Source of the DNA: Candidatus Poribacteria bacterium | GTDB taxonomy: Bacteria > Poribacteria > WGA-4E > WGA-3G | NCBI GenBank assembly: GCA_028820845.1 | Contig: JAPPII010000022.1 | Location: forward strand, 62,001 to 126,000 | Direction of reading: 5' to 3' | DNA: 64,000 bases | Shown here: positions 1 to 8,481 of the stretch, in pieces | Layout: the number at the start of each line of letters is the position of its first letter | Numbering within the stretch: the first letter of the stretch is position 1 | Translations under genes and position numbers: made by a program | The notes under the pieces: model-generated | What the model was told of the DNA's origin: nothing | Databases searched by the model: none | What the model saw: the letters and a program-made list of their open reading frames with translations, nothing else

Positions 1-69
1 TTTGCAACAGGAGCCGTCTTTGTTATTGACGGTGGGCTAACCGCTGGCAATCACCAGTTTCCGATTTAG
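1..69 (+). CDS. Short-chain dehydrogenase/reductase, C-terminal end only
   Basis: The window opens inside a reading frame whose last 22 residues read FATGAVFVIDGG followed by LTAGNHQFPI and a TAG stop. The pattern T-G-x-x-[FIV]-x-[VI]-D-G-G is the usual C-terminal signature of SDR-family NAD(P)-dependent oxidoreductases (Rossmann fold, near the last beta strand). Substrate and start lie outside the window. The same signature ends the complete SDR at 22068-22817, here as TGSTVIASGG. Family assignment rests on this short tail alone. Confidence 0.7.
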   Translation, partial: FATGAVFVIDGGLTAGNHQFPI

Positions 70-96
70 ATATCGATTTAAAGAGGGCAGCATAAA

Positions 97-393
97 GTGG
101 AAAAAAAGGAATCCTTTTCCGGTGATAAATTTTTCTTAATCCTGTTCTTACTAATAGTCGCCTGTTTTGGGTTTATCCTTGTCTTCACTGTGTCCCTTGA
201 ATCAATAGAAAAAAGCACACTACTATATTTTTTCATAGTCGCCCTCAAAATTCTTTGTGTCGGAATAGTATATATCTCTATCTTATATCTTACATTTTGT
301 TTAGTGATCTTTTTGTGGTACTTGATACGGCAGTTGATCCGTTTTATTTACAACACGCTGCGGACATTCTATCGGAAGTTTGTGAGATCGTAG
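97..393 (+). CDS. Small integral membrane protein, unknown function
   Basis: A 98-residue protein, GTG start, with a GAGGG ribosome-binding site about 9 bases upstream. It has a short charged N-terminus, a strong hydrophobic helix at about residues 12-32, a second long hydrophobic stretch at about 44-75, and a basic C-terminus rich in R, K and Y, suggesting two or three membrane spans with a positive cytoplasmic tail. No family is recognised. Its TAG stop is part of the GTAG foot of a REP palindrome, so the palindrome starts at the very end of the gene. It precedes the type III methyltransferase but nothing links them functionally. Confidence 0.6.
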   Translation: MEKKESFSGDKFFLILFLLIVACFGFILVFTVSLESIEKSTLLYFFIVALKILCVGIVYISILYLTFCLVIFLWYLIRQLIRFIYNTLRTFYRKFVRS

Positions 394-412
394 CACAAAC
401 TTTAGTTTGTGC
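390..412 (+). repeat. REP palindrome, GCACAAAC family, copy 1
   Basis: GTAG at 390-393 runs into the perfect palindrome GCACAAACTTTAGTTTGTGC at 393-412 (8-bp arms, TTTA loop). The GTAG foot is the known recognition tetranucleotide of REPs processed by RAYT transposases, and a RAYT gene lies at 3947-4675. The apparent GTG start at 409 for the downstream methyltransferase lies inside this palindrome and is rejected in favour of ATG 451. Confidence 0.85.
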
Positions 413-450
413 AGTCTGAGTGCATCTTGACAAAGAAAGGACACGTCCCT

Positions 451-2409
451 ATGTCAAAAGAAAATTTTGACAAAAAACTGATTACACTCCTTGAATCCAA
501 TCCCAACTTTGTGGACGAAGCCGGTGTGTTACACCGCGCAAACGTCAGAGACCACGCTTGGAAACTCGATCCCGAACTCATCACGCTTCTTCTCACCGAT
601 AAGGAGATTGAAGCCAAATTCTTCACAGCAATCGAGGGACGTTGGATTTTCAATTATAATATCTTCGTTGATTATATCACTGACAAAAACTTCTTTGCCG
701 ACTCTTATACGCAGTTTCGCAACAAAATCGGTTTGAACATTGATGGGAAATTTCTCTCTGAACGCGGCGAAGTTGCACTTGTTTGGCCCTACAAGGATTG
801 TGTCTTGGAGGGTGGCCAAACGCGGGAAGAAGAAAAACGCAAAGAGATTTTCTTCAACGAAATCCTTGCACCCGACGAAATTAACCGCATGTTTGATCCA
901 AAAGTCCTCACCAACTGGAAACGCCACACTGCTAACGGTGAAAAGGAAGAAAAAAACATAAAACGCGATGAAAATGGTACCCTCCGCGAGAACCTTATCA
1001 TCAAAGGTAATAATCTCATCACCCTCCATTGCCTCAAAGAGCAGCTCCGCGGCAAGGTCAAATTGATCTATATTGATCCTCCGTATAATACAGGTGGAGA
1101 AGCAAATATTTTTACCTATAACAACACTTTCAATCATTCCAGTTGGCTCACCTTCATGAAAAACAGGTTAGATGTAGCAAAGCAATTCTTGACGGATGAT
1201 GGGTTTATTGCAATTTCTATTGATAACTATGAACTCTTATACTTGGGAACTTTAGCAGACGAGATTTTTGGAAGAGAAAACCGCATTTCGGTTCTGACGA
1301 TCGTTCATCATCCGGCAGGTAAGACGAATAACAATTTTTTCGCGACGACTAACGAATTCATGGTGATTTATGCTAAGAATAGAGAACTTGCAAAGATAAA
1401 CTTCTTTGAGATGTCCGAAAAAACAGAAAAAACTTACAATCTTGCTGATGAAATTTCAAAATACAAGCTAGAAAATTTGATGCGAAAGGGTGAAACGAGG
1501 AACGCACGCAGAGAAGATAGACCCAAACAATTTTATCCGATTTATGTTTCCAAAGACTTAAAGCAAATTTCTTTGACAAAAGAGGGAAACTATCATGAAG
1601 TTCTTCCAAAAGAAAACGGCATAGAATGGGTTTGGTCAAATTCACCTTCAACTTTACAAGAAAAGATAGATAATAACGAAGTGGTAGCTAAAAAGCATAA
1701 AGATGGGCACATTCAAATCTTTTTTAAGCGGCGAATAATTGATTATGAAGGAGAGCGTCCAAAAACCGCTTGGACCGACAAAAAATATAACGCAACACAA
1801 CATGGCACAAAACTTTTGGAAAATATTCTTGGAAAGAAATCTTTTTCATACCCAAAATCGTTGCATGCAATCGTGGATATTGTGAAAGTCACAACGGATC
1901 CTGGAGACATTGTACTTGATTTCTTCGCTGGTTCAGGGACAACAGGACATGCCGTTTTAGAACTTAATAAACTTGAGGGAAGCAACCGCCAATTTATTCT
2001 TGTAGAGCAGTTGGAAGAACATATAACAGTTTGCAAGGAACGGCTTGAGAAAGTGATCGCACAACAAGGTATGCTGAGCGAAAATTTTCTTTCATGCGAA
2101 CTAATGCCTTACAACGAAGTTTTCATGGAGCGAATCCAGTCCGTACAATCCAGCAAAGAACTCTTAGATATATGGCACGATATATCAAAAAATTCTGTCC
2201 TGAATTGGTATGTCAAACCTCACAAACCGGAGGAAGCAGAGGAACACTTTATTGCTATTGATGACCTGGAAAAGCAGAAACAACTGTTAGCGGAGCTGCT
2301 GGATAAGAACCAATTGTATGTGCATTTCTCTGAAATAGCGGATGAGACGTTTGATGTGAATGAGGCAGATAAGGCGTTGAATAAGGCGTTTTATGGAGAT
2401 TCAAACTAA
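451..2409 (+). CDS. mod: Type III restriction-modification DNA methyltransferase (Mod)
   Basis: A 652-residue adenine-N6/cytosine-N4 DNA methyltransferase, the modification and specificity subunit of a type III R-M system. The catalytic motif IV DPPY (in IDPPYNTGG, near residue 210) precedes the AdoMet-binding motif I (DFFAGSGTTGHA, near residue 490), the beta-class order used by Mod proteins. The roughly 270 residues between them would hold the target recognition domain. The N-terminal and C-terminal regions are charged and helical. ATG 451 has AAAGG 10 bases upstream; the in-frame GTG at 409 lies in a REP palindrome. Its partner Res is at 4750-7362, separated by a HEPN-type gene and a transposase. 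Mod usually protects host DNA and guides Res. Confidence 0.93.
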   Translation: MSKENFDKKLITLLESNPNFVDEAGVLHRANVRDHAWKLDPELITLLLTDKEIEAKFFTAIEGRWIFNYNIFVDYITDKNFFADSYTQFRNKIGLNIDGKFLSERGEVALVWPYKDCVLEGGQTREEEKRKEIFFNEILAPDEINRMFDPKVLTNWKRHTANGEKEEKNIKRDENGTLRENLIIKGNNLITLHCLKEQLRGKVKLIYIDPPYNTGGEANIFTYNNTFNHSSWLTFMKNRLDVAKQFLTDDGFIAISIDNYELLYLGTLADEIFGRENRISVLTIVHHPAGKTNNNFFATTNEFMVIYAKNRELAKINFFEMSEKTEKTYNLADEISKYKLENLMRKGETRNARREDRPKQFYPIYVSKDLKQISLTKEGNYHEVLPKENGIEWVWSNSPSTLQEKIDNNEVVAKKHKDGHIQIFFKRRIIDYEGERPKTAWTDKKYNATQHGTKLLENILGKKSFSYPKSLHAIVDIVKVTTDPGDIVLDFFAGSGTTGHAVLELNKLEGSNRQFILVEQLEEHITVCKERLEKVIAQQGMLSENFLSCELMPYNEVFMERIQSVQSSKELLDIWHDISKNSVLNWYVKPHKPEEAEEHFIAIDDLEKQKQLLAELLDKNQLYVHFSEIADETFDVNEADKALNKAFYGDSN

Positions 2410-2435
2410 ATAGCGAATTGAAGGAAAATAATGAA

Positions 2436-3827
2436 ATGACTGAAGAAAGAAAGCAGGAACTCAGGCAATTGCTAAATGAAGCAATGGAAAATTTGGAATT
2501 ACGATCTTATGGCGGATTCGATGGATTATCTATAACTCTCGATAAGTATAAACGGCATTTACAACGAGCCTGGTCATCCTATTCAGAAAATTCGCTATGG
2601 ATTGTACAGCATTTTACAGTTGACATTAGCGGAGAGATAAGAGCAAAGTTTCTTGAATTCATAAAGGTGGAATTAGATGCGTTTATCCATGAAGACAAAA
2701 TCCTCTCCGCGTCCATTTTTGTATTCAGTCATGATATGGGAAGGACTGGACACAAAAGGAATCAAACGGACGGTGACTCTCTAAATAGTTTTTTACAGCA
2801 ACTTTTGAAAATTGCCATTTTTCGCGGAATTGAAAGAGCAGCATCTGACTTTGAAAAATGCACCAAGAAGATAGGCAGTTCTTTTCAATCCGTAGTATTA
2901 CTTACAGGAATAACTTCAGCGGCAGAGATTCCAGTTTTTGATGGAGTTCGCCTTATTCCGCTTTCAAATTCGACAAGGGACCTTCCACGTTGTTGGGGAG
3001 GACTTCCCAATCCTAATCGAGATTTCTATAAAAAAACACTGCTTGTTATTGACTATTCTGTATTCCCAATATTTCATAACCCTTTCTTACCGGCAACAAC
3101 AGGGACCAACTGGGAAGATAAATGGGATATGCAAAAAGCTCGATTTCGGTTTGAGGTGAAAAGTAGAGAATTTTCAAATTTTAACGAGACCGATTTCCAT
3201 GAAAAATTCTGTCAGGCACTGTCTTTGGCTTGCAATTCGGCAGTTCAGATTGATACGGCTTGGAGTTATATGGCAGAAGATGAACTTTTTAATATCAATC
3301 ATGATCGCTTATCTACTTCGTTCACACGTCTATCGTCTGCAAATTCCATGACGATAGAAAAGGCTGAAATAGATGAATCCAAACGTCTGTATGAAAAATT
3401 GATCAATCCAAACTCAAACGTTGTCGGAAAATTGCAAATACCTATTGCTAGATGGATAAAATCCAAGACATCCTAAGCTCCGGAAGATAAAATAATTGAT
3501 TTAGCAATAGCTTTTGAATCCCTCTACTTATCAGATACTTCTCTGGGCGAATTCACTTTTAAATTAAGTATTCGTGCTGCATGGTCCCTGGGAATAGATA
3601 AAACACATCGGGAAGAATTAATGAAAGACTTTAGTAAAATATACGAGTGGCGTTCAAAGGTTGTTCACACAGGAAAATTACCCAATAAAACAAAGAAAAC
3701 ACCTTTTACATGGCAAGAGATTGCAGAGTTTACAGAAAAAGGGCAAGACCTATGTCGGGACTCAATAATGAAAATTCTGGAAGATGGGAAATTCCCTGAT
3801 TGGAACACTTTGATACTCGGCGAATAA
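2436..3827 (+). pseudogene. HEPN-domain (Apea-like) gene in the R-M locus, interrupted by one in-frame TAA
   Basis: One reading frame runs from ATG 2436 (AAGGA 10 bases upstream) to TAA 3825-3827, broken only by a TAA at 3474-3476. The frame is open on both sides with no shift. The first part (346 residues) is a globular domain I cannot name. After the stop come AFESLYLSD, LSIRAAWSLG and YEWRSKVVHTG, which resemble the Apea-like HEPN family, with a possible R-x4-H RNase motif (R406, H411 counting through the stop). HEPN proteins are often RNases in anti-phage systems. Its place between mod and res suggests an accessory defence gene. It may be a recent nonsense allele, a sequencing error, or two separate polypeptides (a downstream start at ATG 3621 is possible). 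There is no sign of recoding at TAA. Confidence 0.7.
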
Positions 3828-3849
3828 ATGTTGACCCGGTAAAAATCTT

Positions 3850-3911
3850 TGTACCGCAAACTTTTAGTTTGCGTGCTAAGGATAATGATGCACAAACTAA
3901 AGTTTGTGCTA
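3850..3911. repeat. REPIN (two inverted REPs) upstream of the RAYT gene
   Basis: A 62-base unit with a left hairpin CGCAAAC/GTTTGCG (3854-3872, foot GTAC instead of GTAG) and a right, inverted hairpin GCACAAACTAAAGTTTGTGC (3889-3908) followed by CTAC, the reverse of GTAG, at 3908-3911. Two REPs facing each other over a short spacer is the REPIN arrangement mobilised by RAYTs. A diverged copy of the whole unit lies inside the RAYT coding region at 4376-4438. Confidence 0.85.
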
Positions 3912-3946
3912 CAAGGACCGAATATCTTATGAACAAGGATCGACAG

Positions 3947-4675
3947 ATGAATCAATTCGACTACAAATCGTTCTATCGTCGCAACTTACCACACATACAA
4001 CCACCCGGTGCAACTTTTTTTGTCACGTTCCGCCTAGCAGGCTCTATACCACAGGTTGTCTTTCAGCGATGGAAAGCAGAGCAAGATCAACTTGAATCAG
4101 AAAAATTACGCCGCCTTGAGTTGCAAAATAGTGAGTGTCTTACTGCTGTTGAGCAGACGATATTTGAACGAAAACGTGAATGGTTCCGTAAGTTTGAAAA
4201 AATGTTGGATATTGCACAAAATGGACCTGTCTGGCTCAAAGATGCTCGGATTGCTAAAGAAGTGGCGGAGCGTATGCACTACTTAGATGGAAGGCTATAT
4301 CATTTGGACGCTTACTGTATCATGGCAAATCACGTCCATATTGTGTTTACACCACTTCCAATACAAGTTTCAGGTGTGAGGCAAACTGAGAGTGTGCTCA
4401 CTAATGATCATGATGCACAAACTAAAAGTTCGTGCTACAATACACTTTCTTCTATTATGCAATCGCTCAAAGGTTATACGGCAAGGAGAGCCAATCAGGT
4501 CTTAAATCGACACGGAACATTCTGGCACCACGAAAGTTACGATCATGCTGTCCGCAATCCAGATGAATGGCAACGGATTATAACCTATATTCTCAATAAT
4601 CCTGTAAAAGTCGGTTTAGTAGGAGAGTGGAAGGAATGGCAATGGAGCTACTACCGATCAAACTCTTCATCTTAG
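3947..4675 (+). CDS. REP-associated tyrosine transposase (RAYT, IS200/Y1 family)
   Basis: A single-strand DNA nuclease/transposase of the Y1 HUH superfamily (242 residues from ATG 3947). The N-terminus has the typical YRRNLPHIQPPGATFFVTFRLAG block. The HUH motif is in CIMANHVHIVFTP. Downstream, SIMQSLKGYTARRAN and FWHHESYDHAVRN carry the helix and the candidate catalytic Tyr, followed by YILNNPVKVGLV. ATG 3947 has AAGGA 8 bases upstream; ATG 3929 is an alternative. RAYTs are single-copy genes that spread REP/REPIN palindromes, and REP copies flank this gene on both sides. It sits between the HEPN gene and res, so it may have inserted into an R-M operon. A REPIN-like insertion occupies codons between the HUH motif and the catalytic region. 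Confidence 0.92.
   Translation: MNQFDYKSFYRRNLPHIQPPGATFFVTFRLAGSIPQVVFQRWKAEQDQLESEKLRRLELQNSECLTAVEQTIFERKREWFRKFEKMLDIAQNGPVWLKDARIAKEVAERMHYLDGRLYHLDAYCIMANHVHIVFTPLPIQVSGVRQTESVLTNDHDAQTKSSCYNTLSSIMQSLKGYTARRANQVLNRHGTFWHHESYDHAVRNPDEWQRIITYILNNPVKVGLVGEWKEWQWSYYRSNSSS
4376..4438. repeat. Diverged REPIN inside the RAYT coding sequence
   Basis: Sixty-three bases that align along their length with the REPIN at 3850-3911: GCAAACT..AGT.TGC, then CTAA..AT.ATGATGCACAAACTAAA, then AGTT.GTGCTACAA. The right hairpin (4415-4435) ends in CTAC. Its length is a multiple of three, so it reads through as about 21 codons (GVRQTESVLTNDHDAQTKSS and a few more) without breaking the transposase frame. Confidence 0.8.
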
Positions 4676-4683
4676 CAAAATTT

Positions 4684-4707
4684 GTATCACAAATTTTAGT
4701 TTGTGTG
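4684..4707 (+). repeat. Degenerate REP palindrome after the RAYT gene
   Basis: GTATCACAAATTTTAGTTTG followed by TGTGA starts 9 bases after the RAYT stop. It matches the GCACAAAC family with a few changes (GTAT for GTAG; CACAAA-TTTTAG-TTTGTG arms). The RAYT is therefore bracketed by REPs. Confidence 0.7.
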
Positions 4708-4749
4708 AGTTTGTATTTACGATGATTTTATCGGACAAAGGATACCATA

Positions 4750-7362
4750 ATGTCTGAACAATTTCTTTATCAACAACTTGATACACTGTCCGAGTTTGGC
4801 GTTTTAGACAAAGAGATGCCCGATAGCATTACGCAAAATCTACATCCTAAGTTTGAACTTCGTCCCTATCAAGTAGAGGCGTTTGCAAGGTTCATTCACT
4901 GCTTAAATAGGGATTTCCCGGGCAAGAAAAATCCTTTACAATTCCTGTTCAACATGGCAACAGGCAGCGGTAAAACGCTTATCATGGCCGGGTTGATTCT
5001 CTATCTCTATGAGCACGGATACCGGAACTTCCTCTTTTTCGTCAACGCCGATAATATCATTGAAAAAACAAAAGACAACTTCCTCAACCCAATATCTTCA
5101 AAATACCTTTTCAACAAAAATATCTATCTCAAAAACGACCAGGTTAAGGTAACGGAAGTGGAAAATTTTGAAGGGGTCAACGAGAACGACATCAACATCC
5201 GATTCACGACAATTCAGAAACTACACAGCGATTTGATGAACGAAAAAGAGAACGCCTTAACTTTTGACGATTTCAAGAAAAAGAAAATTGTACTCTTATC
5301 TGATGAAGCACACCACATGAACGTTTCTACCAGAGCACAGTTGGAGCTTGATCTAACAGGTAATCAAACAAACGCAAAACCAACATGGGAGAACACCGTT
5401 GAAAACATATTTAACGCTAACGATGATAACTTGTTGCTGGAATTTACCGCCACTTTTGATGACAAAACACCTGCAATAGCAGAGAAGTATCGGAATAAGG
5501 TCATCTACCGCTATGATCTGGTAAAATTTCGCAATGACAAATACTCAAAAGATATTGAAATCGTGAGATCCGATTTCAGTCTGGAGGACCGTATTTTACA
5601 GGCAATCCTTCTCAATCATTACAAACAGTCAGTTGCAACAAAATACAAAATTCAACTGAAACCTGTAATTCTCTTCAAAGGAAAAACAATCCCGGACTCC
5701 GAAAAGAACAAAGCAGACTTCCATAAACTTATTGATAGTCTCACCAGAAACGATATTGACAGAATTCGGAGATCTGAAGTTCCGATTATTAAACAGGCAT
5801 TTCACTTTTTTGATAACCATAACATCCGTTCCGAGCGGCTAACACGTGATCTAAAAGAATATTTTCAAAAAAAATACTGTCTCGCCGTTAACTCCAAAGT
5901 CGAAAGAGAGAAGTATCAGGTGGAGGTAAACAGACTTGAAGAAAAAAATAACCCTATACGTGCTATTTTTGCCGTGCAGATGCTTAGTGAAGGGTGGGAT
6001 GTGCTAAACCTGTTTGACATCGTACGCTGTTATGATACCGGCAGTACAGGTCATAACAAAATTGGAAAAGCGACCATCGCCGAAGCGCAACTTATTGGGC
6101 GCGGTGCTCGCTATTATCCTTTTAGCTTGCCCCCGGAACACGAGGATAAATATATACGCAAATTTGACGAAGACCTCGAGCATGAACTCCGCATCTTGGA
6201 AGAATTTCATTACCACAGCATTAACGATTTGCCCTACATCACTGAGATCAAGAAAGCATTGGTTCAGCAAGGTCTCATGGACGAACAGACTGTGACTCGC
6301 AAGTTAACTTTGAAAAAAGAATTCAAAGAAACCGATTTATACAAATACGGTGTAATATGGGTAAATAAACAGGCATTGAGAGATTATAAACATGTTAAAT
6401 CTTTTGCGGATTTGGCATCTCTCAGTGTAAAAAAGAAATGGCATGAGCATACTGTCTACGAAGGGACTGGAGGCGTGACGAATATGATAGAGAAAAATAC
6501 AACCTACATCACTCGGAACGCAAACAGTCAGGACATACCGCTAACGGATATCGAACAGAATATCGTCCAAACAGCCATTGCGCGTAACCCGTTTTTTCAG
6601 TTTGCATCCCTCAAACGGTATTTTCCGCAATTGAAATCAATGAAAGAATTTAGAACTTCGGATAACTTTCTGGGTGGTTTGAAAATCACTTTCAAAGGCA
6701 GTTTCTCTGAATGGCAGGACGAAGCTTCAGAAAAACTCAGGGCGTGTTGTGATCTTTTAGAAAAAATTGAAGCCGAACTTCGCAGGCAGATTACCGAATA
6801 TGAAGGCACGAAACACTTTTATAAAGAACAAATCCGCACGATTTTCATGGACAAAATTCTGAAATTCAGTGCGAATAATCCGCGTGCTGATGAAAATCAC
6901 GATGCTGAACGTATAGCGAAAGCCGAAGAGTGGTTTGCTTTTAATGGCCTCTACGGCACCAGCGAGGAAAAGGCGTTTGTGCAATTTCTACAGACACACC
7001 TTGAGGACTTGCAGAAAACCTACAATGGCGTTTATCTCATTCGTAACGAGAAGCATTTTTCTATCTATAACTTCTTTGACGGTCAAGCTTTCCAACCCGA
7101 CTTTGTCCTCTTTTTGGGCAAAGAGAACGGTGAAACACTGAGTTACCAACTCTTTATTGAGCCTAAAGGTGAGCATATTGAAGACTTTGATCGGTGGAAA
7201 GAAACCTTTCTGAAAGAGATTGATACCGAACGCAAAACTGAACTCATAATAGAGGATAGAAGTTATCGCATTATCGGTTTGCCGTTTTATCAGGATAAAA
7301 ATCAAAATGAATTTCGTGAGGCACTTGATGAAGCACTACAATCATCAACGCTCTGTATCTAA
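4750..7362 (+). CDS. res: Type III restriction enzyme, Res (helicase-nuclease) subunit
   Basis: An 870-residue SF2 helicase fused to an endonuclease, the cleavage subunit that works with Mod. Walker A ATGSGKT is at residues 70-76, the DEAHH box at 185-189, and motif VI is AEAQLIGRGARYY near residue 445. The C-terminus has a PD-(D/E)xK nuclease pattern: QPDFVLFL near residue 781 and LFIEPKG near 803. The helicase and nuclease motifs are all intact. ATG 4750 has AAAGGA about 8 bases upstream. In a typical type III locus res directly follows mod; here about 2.3 kb with a HEPN gene and a RAYT lies between. Base composition is AT-rich like mod, unlike the region after 7.6 kb, consistent with a transferred defence island. 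Confidence 0.94.
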   Translation: MSEQFLYQQLDTLSEFGVLDKEMPDSITQNLHPKFELRPYQVEAFARFIHCLNRDFPGKKNPLQFLFNMATGSGKTLIMAGLILYLYEHGYRNFLFFVNADNIIEKTKDNFLNPISSKYLFNKNIYLKNDQVKVTEVENFEGVNENDINIRFTTIQKLHSDLMNEKENALTFDDFKKKKIVLLSDEAHHMNVSTRAQLELDLTGNQTNAKPTWENTVENIFNANDDNLLLEFTATFDDKTPAIAEKYRNKVIYRYDLVKFRNDKYSKDIEIVRSDFSLEDRILQAILLNHYKQSVATKYKIQLKPVILFKGKTIPDSEKNKADFHKLIDSLTRNDIDRIRRSEVPIIKQAFHFFDNHNIRSERLTRDLKEYFQKKYCLAVNSKVEREKYQVEVNRLEEKNNPIRAIFAVQMLSEGWDVLNLFDIVRCYDTGSTGHNKIGKATIAEAQLIGRGARYYPFSLPPEHEDKYIRKFDEDLEHELRILEEFHYHSINDLPYITEIKKALVQQGLMDEQTVTRKLTLKKEFKETDLYKYGVIWVNKQALRDYKHVKSFADLASLSVKKKWHEHTVYEGTGGVTNMIEKNTTYITRNANSQDIPLTDIEQNIVQTAIARNPFFQFASLKRYFPQLKSMKEFRTSDNFLGGLKITFKGSFSEWQDEASEKLRACCDLLEKIEAELRRQITEYEGTKHFYKEQIRTIFMDKILKFSANNPRADENHDAERIAKAEEWFAFNGLYGTSEEKAFVQFLQTHLEDLQKTYNGVYLIRNEKHFSIYNFFDGQAFQPDFVLFLGKENGETLSYQLFIEPKGEHIEDFDRWKETFLKEIDTERKTELIIEDRSYRIIGLPFYQDKNQNEFREALDEALQSSTLCI

Positions 7363-7423
7363 GCAAAGGACGAATTGTAGCACAAACTTTAGTTTGTGCA
7401 GTCAGGGTTCACCTTCATAAATG
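7360..7423 (+). repeat. 64-bp direct repeat A, copy 1 (contains a REP palindrome)
   Basis: A 64-base unit beginning at the res stop codon. It contains GTAG plus the perfect GCACAAAC palindrome (7377-7399) and ends in CTTCATAAATG. It recurs identically at 7514-7577. It belongs to an A-spacer-B-A-B structure in front of the PhyH gene, where B is the 5' end of that gene. Confidence 0.9.
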
Positions 7424-7490
7424 TAGTATAAACACGAGATATAATTTCAGAAGTGATATAATGCACATCAAATACACACGGAGAAACACA

Positions 7491-7574
7491 ATGGCAACAC
7501 AAAAACAGATTGATAAGCAAAGGACGAATTGTAGCACAAACTTTAGTTTGTGCAGTCAGGGTTCACCTTCATAA
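7491..7574 (+). pseudogene. Duplicated, truncated 5' end of the downstream PhyH gene
   Basis: Bases 7455-7514 are a near copy of 7577-7636, the leader and first codons of the PhyH gene (57 of 60 identical by eye). The ATG at 7491 starts MATQKQID, matching MVTQEQID at 7613. After eight codons the frame runs into the second copy of repeat A, reads through the REP palindrome and stops at 7572-7574. The result is a 27-codon ORF too short to be functional. It has its own GGAG ribosome-binding site, so it may be translated and act as an upstream ORF. Confidence 0.8.
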
Positions 7575-7577
7575 ATG
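7514..7577 (+). repeat. 64-bp direct repeat A, copy 2 (contains a REP palindrome)
   Basis: Identical by eye to 7360-7423, offset by 154 bases. GTAG plus the GCACAAAC palindrome lie at 7531-7553. It separates the truncated first copy of the PhyH leader from the functional one. Confidence 0.9.
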
Positions 7578-7612
7578 ATATAATGCACATCAAATACACG
7601 CGGAGAAACACA

Positions 7613-8464
7613 ATGGTAACACAAGAACAGATTGATTTTTTTCAGGAAAATGGGTATCTCAAGTTTGGAAAAGTTTTGGATAGCGATGGTGTTGAAGCCA
7701 TGCGTGACGGATTAGACGCTATCATTGAATTGGAACTTACTGAAGGCGACGAGTCGTCGCCAGAGTTCAAATACGGACATGATCGGCATGACAATCAACT
7801 GGATCGACAGAGTGGTCACCCACGCGCAATCCACCAATACGTGAACATGTGGAAGCGAGAGCCACGCTATGAGGCTGCCATTCACCATCCGCTCATCGCA
7901 GGCACAGCCCGCGGACTGCTGAATACACCCGAAGTCCGTCTCTGGCACGATCAGGTTATCTCCAAGCCACCCCACGACAACGGACATTTCGGATTCCATC
8001 ACGATTTTTTCTTCTGGCCCCTGAGTCCACCGAACATCGTCAGCTGCTGGCTTGCCTTGGACGATGCGACCGTCGAGAGCGGGTGTATGCACGTTATGCC
8101 GAAGAGCCACAAGGACGAACGCTTCTCGGTCGCAGCGAGGGCGGCATCGGACGCAGCAGCGGCGAAAGCACGTGAAGAAGGACGCGAACCACCGCCGAAT
8201 CAGTGGACGGAAAGACAGCAGTTGGACATTGGTCACGGTGTTCCTGTAGAATTGAAGGCAGGCGAATGTATGTTCCATCACTGCCTCAACTGGCACGGCA
8301 CACCTCCAAATGTCACGGAGCATCAACGCCGAGCGTTCGTTATGATTTTCATGGCGCAAGATGTCTGCTATAATAATGCACAGTCACCCAATCACGTCCT
8401 CGTTCCGACAATCGAGGTTGCGGATGGCGAACCGCTCATCGGTGAGGCGTTCCCAGTAGCGTAG
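7613..8464 (+). CDS. Phytanoyl-CoA dioxygenase (PhyH) family protein
   Basis: A 283-residue Fe(II)/2-oxoglutarate-dependent dioxygenase of the PhyH family. The metal-binding H-x-D is visible in GFHHDFFFW (H129, D131). Further on come SCWLALDDATVESGCMHVMPKSH and the distal histidine region FHHCLNWHGTPPNVTEHQRR, whose Arg would bind 2-oxoglutarate. The substrate cannot be read from sequence; bacterial PhyH proteins hydroxylate many small molecules. ATG 7613 has GGAG 8 bases upstream. The longer ORF from GTG 7550 begins inside a REP palindrome and is rejected. The 5' end is duplicated just upstream. Composition is more GC-rich than the R-M island. Confidence 0.9.
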   Translation: MVTQEQIDFFQENGYLKFGKVLDSDGVEAMRDGLDAIIELELTEGDESSPEFKYGHDRHDNQLDRQSGHPRAIHQYVNMWKREPRYEAAIHHPLIAGTARGLLNTPEVRLWHDQVISKPPHDNGHFGFHHDFFFWPLSPPNIVSCWLALDDATVESGCMHVMPKSHKDERFSVAARAASDAAAAKAREEGREPPPNQWTERQQLDIGHGVPVELKAGECMFHHCLNWHGTPPNVTEHQRRAFVMIFMAQDVCYNNAQSPNHVLVPTIEVADGEPLIGEAFPVA

Positions 8465-8481
8465 CAAGTTTGGATATTATC

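Noticed and set aside
409-450. GTG start at 409 for the methyltransferase.
   Set aside because: The 14 extra codons come from a REP palindrome and have no ribosome-binding site; ATG 451 has AAAGG at 10 bases.
529-1137. A 202-codon open frame on the minus strand inside mod, and many similar frames opposite real genes.
   Set aside because: It lies wholly within a well-supported gene, has no recognised motif and no ribosome-binding site; treated as a shadow.
3474-3476. Recoding of TAA in the HEPN gene as selenocysteine.
   Set aside because: The codon is TAA, not TGA, and no SECIS-like hairpin follows in the right place; a nonsense mutation is simpler.
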